A stretch of 64,000 nt of DNA, from contig CM063284.1 of the NCBI GenBank assembly GCA_032173965.1, positions 101,184,410-101,248,409 on the forward strand, given 5' to 3'. The DNA is from Sitta carolinensis. Taxonomy: Eukaryota > Chordata > Aves > Passeriformes > Sittidae. Both the position numbers and the translations under genes were made by a program. The notes under the pieces are model-generated. The model saw nothing but the letters and a program-made list of their open reading frames with translations. It did no database searches and was not told the origin of the DNA. Positions 51,801 through 60,800 of the stretch are shown here, piece after piece (within the stretch, counting starts at the first letter, position 1; every line of letters starts with the position of its first letter).

Positions 51801-54800
51801 GTAAATACATTATAATATATCACAACTCTCCTTACACCTATGTTGATGACTGAATTTTTTCTTGCAATCACTGCTTTCTCCTAGATGACTTCATGCTGCT
51901 TCTGTGTGCATCCTTGCAAAGGCAGACATTTGAGGATGAAAATAAAGCTGCAGTACGAATCATGGCTGGAGATAATGTGGAAATTTGCATGAACCTTGAT
52001 GCAGCATCTTTTAGCCAGCATAATCCTGTTCCTGACTTCATCCACTGCCGGTAAAAACCGAATTTTAAACACTTGGAAAATACCACTCTTCCTTTTCATA
52101 AAGTTCGCTAGGGTAAAAGTCAATCTTACAGCTGCCAATTTTACTTGGAATTTGTATTCATGTATGTTCCCATCTAACATACTGCTAGCTCTCATACAGC
52201 AGTATGAGAGAGCAGATAGTTAATTTCTGGGTAATCACCACCTGGTTTAGAACAGGGTGGATGCAAACATGTCTTCCTAAAACTGATGATTGTTTTAAGT
52301 GCTCTCCAGAGAAGTTCAGTGATAAATTTGCCTGAAAGCCTGCATTCACAGAATCAATAAACTTGTTTACTTTGGAAAACACCTTTAATATTGTAGTATC
52401 CCACCACTGTCTTAGGCAACCAACACATTTCAAAGTGTTCACCTTTAGGTTACAAGTTCTTGTATGCTATCTGTGCACGTGTGGATTTAGAAAGTTTGAG
52501 AAAAAAAAATAGTTTGGCTATTAGATTAATCTAAACCTCTATTTTTCCAACTCCAGAAAGATTCTTGGTACACAACTTTGAATTTCCCTCTATGAATGCT
52601 GGGTGGGGCAGCATTTATGGTGGACTGAAGTGCTCTGGTGATTTCTCCCCAAACACAGACATGTTAGCAAGAATCCATCATAGTCTGCAGTTTCCCCTGT
52701 ATGTATTTAATCCCAAAAACTCATCAGTTGTGTCCTGCCAAGTTGCTGCCTAAGCACAATCAAAATAATATTCCAAGAGACTGTCCTTTGTTCTATTTCA
52801 TCTAGAAATAAGAACCTTAAAATTGTCTTGGAAGGGCAACTGACACATCTTTCTGTTCCTGAGCATTGCATACAAGGTTGTTTAAGAAGGTGAATAATAC
52901 ATAAAGGGGCAGAGCTTGAGGCAGTCTATTCTGAGCAGTCTTCAGACAATGGAACTGTTCTATTGTGTGATCATTTCAGCAAACACAGATTAGCACAGTT
53001 CTTCTAAATTGTGCTGGACATGCTCTTATTTGAAGTTGTCTCTGAAAGTTTGTGCAGTATCACAAGAGTAAATGGGAAGAGTAAGATTTCTTAGCTGTGG
53101 TGTTCTGTCTGACTTGATCTGCAAATGCTTGCTACCAACAGATGTCTGAGTATGACAGGAATACAAAAATGTCTAGGACTAATGTCCATAAAAAAATCTT
53201 CCTTTTGATGACAGACTTTTATTTCTTTTACCAGACAAGTGGTATCACTAGAAGTCCTTTTCAAGATCTTTAGGATGATCCTGCCATTTCTGTTACAATT
53301 GGTGGCCAAATCTATCTTGAAATAGCTTTGAAGAGGAGAGTCTTGAACATTCAATTGACTAATATGTCCAGAGAGTTATGGCTGCTTCTAGGCAAAGGTT
53401 GAACAGTTCTCCCCCTTGAGAATTTCCAGTCTACATAGTGAACCCAGTGCTCTAGATTCAGTAACATAAAGAGGAAGAGAGAAGTATTAATCTTCAAAAT
53501 GCTCTGTCAAGTGAGGATGTTTTCTAAAAAATAACTGAAAAATAGGGCTTGGTTGAGAGGAAATGTAGTGGAGATTGCCTCAGTTTTTCTCTTGCCTCTG
53601 AAGTTGTGTCCATCTTAGCAAAGGCTGTTGCAGCAGTTGCATTGGGCACACTGATGCATCTAGTCACTGGTAAAGACCATTACTGGTTTCTGGCAGAATG
53701 ATCAAATTTTCCTCCCTTAGTCCAGAAAAAATTCATTCTGAAAAAAACTCATTAATGATGACAGCATGTTTTAAAGCTGTCTTCCCAAGAGAAAAATGCA
53801 AGAAAATCACTGCTTTTAAACAGACTTTTTTTTGATCTCTTCAATGTTTTCTGGAATCTGGTAGGTAATTCTGGTCATCTGTATAAGATATTCCCAAATG
53901 GACAAACATGAAACTTTGAAACACAGAGGATATTTGAAAATTTTGGGTGGTAATTGGAGTCAGGTTTATAGTGGAAAGCAAAGTTCAAGCTGAACTGGCC
54001 TGCTGCCCCTCCACAATCCTTTGGGTTAATTTCTGTGTTTTGGTTTATATGCATATTGTGCACCAACTTGAAGCCATTGGTGGCAGGACATGCACTCAGA
54101 CACACTGCTGGGTATGTGCTGTCCAAGGAGACCTGTGGAGAGGTGATTAACAATATGCAGCCCTTTAATTGGGGGTTTGCTGCATGTATTAGGCAGTAGG
54201 TAATATTACTGATTGACAGTACAAAATGCCCCAGAAAATCAAAGAACCCATTAGTGAAGATGAGCTGAACAAATAAACTGCAATCAGTTTACATTTGTTC
54301 CACCTAAACACCAAAAATCTGTGCAACCATTTCATGTGACAGTTTTATGTTGTGTGAATAAGAAGAATGAAAACAAGGCAGAGAAAGAAAAAAGGACAGG
54401 GACATTTTTATTTGAAAAATGAATCATGAATTACTAGAAAGCCCATTAATTAAACATTCAGGAACAAAGGAAATTCCTGTTTATAATATCTTTCCTTGTA
54501 GATATTTGGGAAGGGAATCATGGAATCATAGATTGGTTTGCATTTACATGAAAGGAACCTTCCATTTCAAAGGAAGATCATCTAATTCCAACCTCCCTGG
54601 CAAGGGTAGCGACACCTTCTACTAGCTACTAGCTACTTCTACTTCTACTTCTTCTAGTAGAAGACACCTTCTACTACCAGGCTACTCAAAGCCCCATCCG
54701 ATCTGTCCAACACTTGCAGGGATGGAGCATCCACAACTCTGGGTGACCTGTTCCAGTGTCTCATTACACTCTGAGTAAAGAATTTCTCTCTAACATCTAA

Positions 54801-57800
54801 TCTAAATCTCTCCTCTTTTAGTTTAAAACCCTTTCCCTTGTCTTGTCCCCACATGCCTATGTAAACACTTCTCTCCTTTTTTATAGGATCTCTTTCATTC
54901 CTAGAAAACCACAATGAGGTCTCGCCAGAGCTTTCTCTTCTCCAGACTGAACAAACCCAACTCTCTCAGCCTTTCCTTATAGGAGAGGTGTTCCATTCCT
55001 CTGACCATATTCTTGGACCTCCTCTGGACTCACTCTTGCAGGTCCTTGTCTTTCACAGACTGAGGACCCCAGACCTGAATGCAGTACTCCAGGTAGTATT
55101 TCATGAGGGCAAAGTAGAGTGGGAGAATCACCTCCTTGGACCTCTTTTGAAGCAGCCCAAGATGCAGTTGGCTTTCTGGGATGTGAGTGCACATTGTCAG
55201 CTCATGTCCAGCTTTTCATCCCAAAAACCCCCAAGTCCTTCTCATCAGGGCTGCTGTTAATGAATTCCTCTCCCAGTCTGTGCTTATGTCTGGGATTTCC
55301 CTGACTCAGACACAGGACCTTGCACTAGGACTTGTTCAACTTTATGAGGTTCATATGCGCCCACTTCTCAAGCTTGTCCAGATCCCTCTGGTTGGCGTCC
55401 CATATGTTGTGCCAGTGGCATCACTCAGCTTGGTGCCATCTGCAAACTTGTGGAGGGTGCACTTGATCCCGCTGTCTGTCACTGATGAAGATATTGAGGA
55501 GCACCTGTCCCAGGACAGAGCCCTGAGGGACACCACTTGTCACCTACCTCCATATGGACATAGAGTCATTGTCCCAAACTCTCTGGCTGCATCCATTCAG
55601 CCAATTCTCTATCCACTGAATAGCCCAACTGTCAAATCCATGTAACTCCAGTCTAGAGTGATAAGGATGTCATGTAGTGATGCAGCTCACCAGAACCTGG
55701 GCTAGCTCAGAGGACACCATGGACAGCAGTTTGTGGGGGTGGGTACAAATCATAAACCAATGAGGAAGCATCAGGAGCAGGGGTGAGAAGGGTCAAGGCA
55801 CTGTCCCGAGGTCAATTACAGAAGGTGGGGGCAGAACAGGTCACATGTCCCAGTGGGTTGTCAAGGATAGGGAGCCCCCAGGAACGCCCTGGGGGGGACA
55901 CTGGAAGGATTGACTCAAGGGAGGAGTGATGTGGAAGGGACCAGAACAAGGGGCAGGATAACAACGATTGATAGGGAAGGGATGAGAACAAAGGGGGGGG
56001 ATTGCCATAAAGGGAAGCTGTGGGAAAGATACAGCTTTCAGAGGTAAGCCAGTTTGGGGGTACTCATGGGGGAACACCAGAACAAACCATCAACATTAAA
56101 ACCATTAATAATACACCAATAGAATAAAAAAATATGAGCTGTAACAGTGTAGGGCTATCTGAAAGGTTTTACAAAAGTCCAGGTAGATGACGTTTTCTCT
56201 ATGTGTTGACCTTGTAGAGCATTGCAGTCATTCCATCATAAAAAGCCACAGGAGTGGGCAGGCATAATTTTCCTTTAGTGAAGCCATGCTAGGATCACCT
56301 TCTTGTCTTGCATATGTCTTAACATTGCCTCATTGAAGACCTGCTCCATGATCTTTCCAAGCACAGAGGGAAGGCTCACTCATCTCTAGTTTTACGAGTC
56401 TTCCTTCCACCCCCTTTTAAGCTATAACTTCTCTGTTTTGTATGTAGTGTTAGCTGCATGAATGTCTATTGAGAACACGTAGGATGGTGTCTCTAAATAT
56501 AAACAAACCATCCTTTAGTATGAACTGCATAATAGATCTTGTGTTCCTTTAGGTATCTTACCTTTTTTTGAGCTCTTAAGTGTTTCTTTCAATGCTTCCA
56601 CAATATAGATTATCCCAGGCTTTAGATTATGTTATTTTTGAGAGGTTACACTGCACATATGCAATCCTAAATGCCTAATTTGCTTCAAAGAAGCACCAGA
56701 CAATAGCTGACAGTACCTTAAGGTGACTGAATATTTTACTAGGAGTTATAAATTTTTAAAAGAGGGACTCTCAAGCTCTGGGTAATCCACTGAAGATCTA
56801 CCTCAGAAGAAAATGTATATATCTGGCCTCCATCCAAGAAAATTTGGAGCTGAAAGGACTTTGTCTAAGAATGTTTCTTGTGCTTTTCAAGAGAAGTTTC
56901 AGAATGGTCTAGATATTTGGCAACGTGGACAAGAACTTGGTTCAAACCTTATCCAAGCAAGTGATATTAATAATGGCATTTCTCCAAAAGTCAGACAGAA
57001 AGAGCCAAACAGTCAGATAAGACAACCTGGCTATGAATTAATTACAAAGCATAAGAAAAAAAAAATTTAAAAGTTGTGCTTGGTATTCCTATGTTTTCTG
57101 AGAAGACTGATGTGTATTTACTGCTGTGGAAAAGAACTGCAGCTGCAGACCAGAGCACCCTTTCTGAAGTGTCACTTCTTTTGAGAAGATACTACTTGGT
57201 CACTGTTCTAGTAGACATGGATAAAAAGCTTTTAACTGCAACATAAACAGTGGCAGAAGAAGAACATGTTTCCAAATTGCTTCGTTTTCTTCTCTCTGGA
57301 GAAATACTTGAGTTCAACAATGATAAATACAGTCTAAGTAAGAGATTTCCTGAAATTTTCATGTCTTTCCACCCCCAGATTTCTCAGGGGATACGTGCTT
57401 GACCCCAAAGGAGTGCACATCCAAAGGACTTTGAAAACAGAAATAAGAAAAAGAATAGAAATAGGAGCTTTTAGAATGACACAGGATTTAAAGCAACCTC
57501 ACTGAGGATAATCCTTTCCCACAGTCTCTAATGCTGGAAAATTCTCATTTCAGTTCCCAAGAAGTTTTCAGACATTCTCTTAGACATTGTCAGGGGAAAA
57601 AAGCTTGGGATTGTAATCTGCTTTTTTCCACTTAGAAGCAGAAACAGTCATTGAACTGTCTCCTTTAATACCTGTACTCTGGGAACCGTCATGAGGGGAA
57701 TTAGGTAAAGTGACTGAAAGGCAGCTGTAACGCCAGTCTTGGAATTGTGTTCCAATTTAAGTTGGTGAGATAGGACCTGCAAATGAATGTTACAACCTTC

Positions 57801-60800
57801 CAGTCGTATTTACTATTTAAAGCTAAAAAAATGAGCCTCGACAAATGCGGTTGTGAATTTGGGTATATTTAAGGTGAATACAAGCACGAAGGAAGGACTT
57901 TGCTGATAAAAAAGTAATCGTTGAAGAATATCAGTTTCTTGAGAGGGTTTAACAAAAATAGTAGGAACTAAGACCTGTAGGATCCACAACACTAGATTTG
58001 AAGAAGTCCATTGAAATAAGGAAGCTAGTTCTCAGAAGACTGGATGTTGCTATTGGCAGAGTGAAAATCAACAAAACTCCCTTCTGAAAGCTGAAATAAA
58101 GCTCCAGGGAAAGGGTTTGAGGATGGAAGCTGGGTTGGGAACATTAACAATGTTGAGATTAGAAGCGGAAACAAGCTCTGATGCAGGGTCACACAGGCTG
58201 TTAAGAGTGTAAGGAATAGGAGATATGGAAGAAAGGAAGAAGAAATTTGGGAGTAGGTGAAGCTTACAGAACACATATGTATAGGGATAATATGTCATCA
58301 GAAGAAGGCTACAGGAGGAGCCTTGGTGTTTTATGAAGGTGGGTACCACACTCGAAGCAGGGGGCTGCTAAGGGAAAACAGTGAAGCTACATAACAGCAG
58401 CTCCTCCAGCATGAAGAAGCCTTGAGCTGCATCCACCACCACAAAAGGCTCTCACTAGTGTGTGTAAGCAGAAGTGTTCTTCCCCTAAATTTCAAAGCAC
58501 TGGCTGAGGACAAATACCTTTCCTGAAAGGTTATTGGCTGCAGCATCAGCACCTCTTGGTGCAGAGGTCCAGACACTAGACTGGTCATAGCCAAATACTT
58601 TGTGTAGCATGCCAGGAAAACAACTACACCTAGAGCAATCTCTCTGCAAAAGGCTGGATTGTATTACAGTTAAAAATTAATTCCTGTGGAAATAAAATAT
58701 TGAAACAATCATGGTAACAAAATAAAACTTTAGAAAAGAAAGGCAGCTAATTTGATAAGGAGAGCCATCTGAGGTTAAAATAGCTTTAATGGATGTGTGG
58801 AATGAACTTCAGACTTTGTCTTCCTTGGTTTTGAGCAAATTGATGCAGTATTTTTTTCCAAAATGTTATCCAGCATATTAGTGGGTTCTACTAATGACAT
58901 GGTTGGAAAATCAGTGGGTTTTATTTCTCATTAATCTTTCAGGTTTCTTCTGTGTAATTTCTCATTCAGAGGCTGTCATGCTACCAAAAGCTGTAGTTTG
59001 ATGCTTTTGGTGCACTGGTGTAGTGGCTAATCTTACTCAGATGTGTGACTGTGTTCCCAGCCTCCCACTGCACCCTCCCACCTTTCTGCATTCATCACAC
59101 CAGCACTGAGTTGGTCTGGAGGCTAAATGAGCAGAAAAGTATCCCTTCCTTCTGTCCTCCCTCAAAATAAATAGGCTTTTGCAAATTTTCTTTTTGAAAC
59201 CATTTCAAAAAGCCAAAGCTAAAAAAAGGGGCTGAAATGCAGAGCTGAAGGGATGACAGGGGTGGGACTGTCCCCTTGGGAACCAGCTGTGCAGATTTCT
59301 AAGGTATATTATTAAATATCATGTCCTGAGGGTGGCTTTTTGCTGTCGGTGAATGAAGGGAGATTTAAAGAACACTTAGAAAATGAGCGTTTGGAAGATT
59401 TACTTGACATTAAACTAATGATCTGTGTGGTCTGCAGTGCAAGCATAAAATCACAGTATATGCTATCCAAGATTAAGCATTTTCTCCTGTCTGTGTAGAA
59501 GCTTTTAAACAGGGTGAATGCCACAACTGTCCTCATGTGTTTGTATCATGTCTTCTTAACTGTTGGGGTGTCTTTGTCCTTCAGCCTCCACTGTTGCATT
59601 ATGATCCCCGAGCAAGGAACTGAAACTCCTTACTTCCTAACATTCTGGGCTTTGAGGTAGAATGTAAAGATTTACATATGAGAATGTGTGAAATGATTTG
59701 CGAGGTAACATGCAGAGAACTCCCTACCAAGACATGTCTTTGTTCCTGCTCTTGCAGCACTTTACCTGTCCATATCAATACAAACAATTAATGAAGACTA
59801 GGGGAATGCATGACTCTATGCTGTAACAGACAAGATTTTGCATATTGTAATTGAAAGAAGCATGATTTCAGGAAAATTTTTATCTACCTGAAATGACTTG
59901 AGTGGTTCTCTCCATTGTGTTCAATGTGGCATTCTTCTTGGAATAGCACAGAAGTACCTTGGATGGTTGGTGGTCTTCATTGTTTAGTTGTGCCTTGGCT
60001 GACTTGTTCAAAAATCATTTTGTGAGATGTCCACTCCAAGATGAATTCTTGGGAGCCATTTTTATTTTTGGATTTGCTTGTTATATATAACACAATTATA
60101 AAAGTCAAAATGCTTTCCATCTTTAGGGACTATATCATTTGTCTCTTGACACACTGGTAGTGCCTCCTCCCTTCAGAGAATTTTTCTGTTACTTCCAGTT
60201 TTGTTGTTTGGTTGGTTTAGAGATGTCCAAGGCTATTATATTTAATGTATATTTTGGATATAAGGAGAACAGGTGTATTTAATATTTTAGATGACTGCTA
60301 AAATGTAGCAAATGGCTACCATTATAGTGAAAAAAATAGCTAGATTATTGACTTCTTTTTCATATTCTCTCTAATTTCCAGAAGTTTTAATCTAAGAGTG
60401 ATACCTGCTGCTGATTATGACTCAAGCAAACATCATGTATATATGTTGGGAAGTTTGGATTGAGACAGTCCCAGTCATCTCTTATAGTCAGAGATCATTT
60501 TTAATGAAGAGTATTAAGATATTTCTGGTATTCTTTTTATCAATTTTTCTCAAGAAACAATATGAACACCAATTCTAGTGCACATCAAGTTATTGAAGAC
60601 CTCTTCGACAGATGTCTTCTTTATTTTCCCAGTGCATATTGACTCTCTGTTAATGTTTTATCACCCAGAACCCAGTGTCATCTCCAAAGTCATGATATTT
60701 TTGGATTTCACAGGAGTAGGTCACAAATTTCTTAAATATTTGAGAGAAATAAACATAAAGGAGCTTTCTTGTTACTTTTCATTAAATGCCTCTCTGGTGA

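Larger units (their letters stand above)
54517..56430 (-). repeat. CR1 LINE, antisense, about 1.4 kb, split by an LTR
   Basis: On the + strand it begins ATCATGGAATCATAGATTGG, then TAATTCCAACCTCCCTGG, CTCAAAGCCCCATCCGATC, CCTTTCCTTATAGGAGAGG, CTTGGTGCCATCTGCAAACT, CCCTGAGGGACACCACTTGT, and after the LTR AAAAGTCCAGGTAGATGACG and CTGCTCCATGATCTTTCC. That is the antisense CR1 order. It is dead. The 152-residue frame at 55187-55645 is antisense CR1, not a gene. Confidence 0.92.

Noticed and set aside
55187..55645. 152-codon frame on the + strand
   Set aside because: Antisense CR1 sequence; no start context, splice support or known family.
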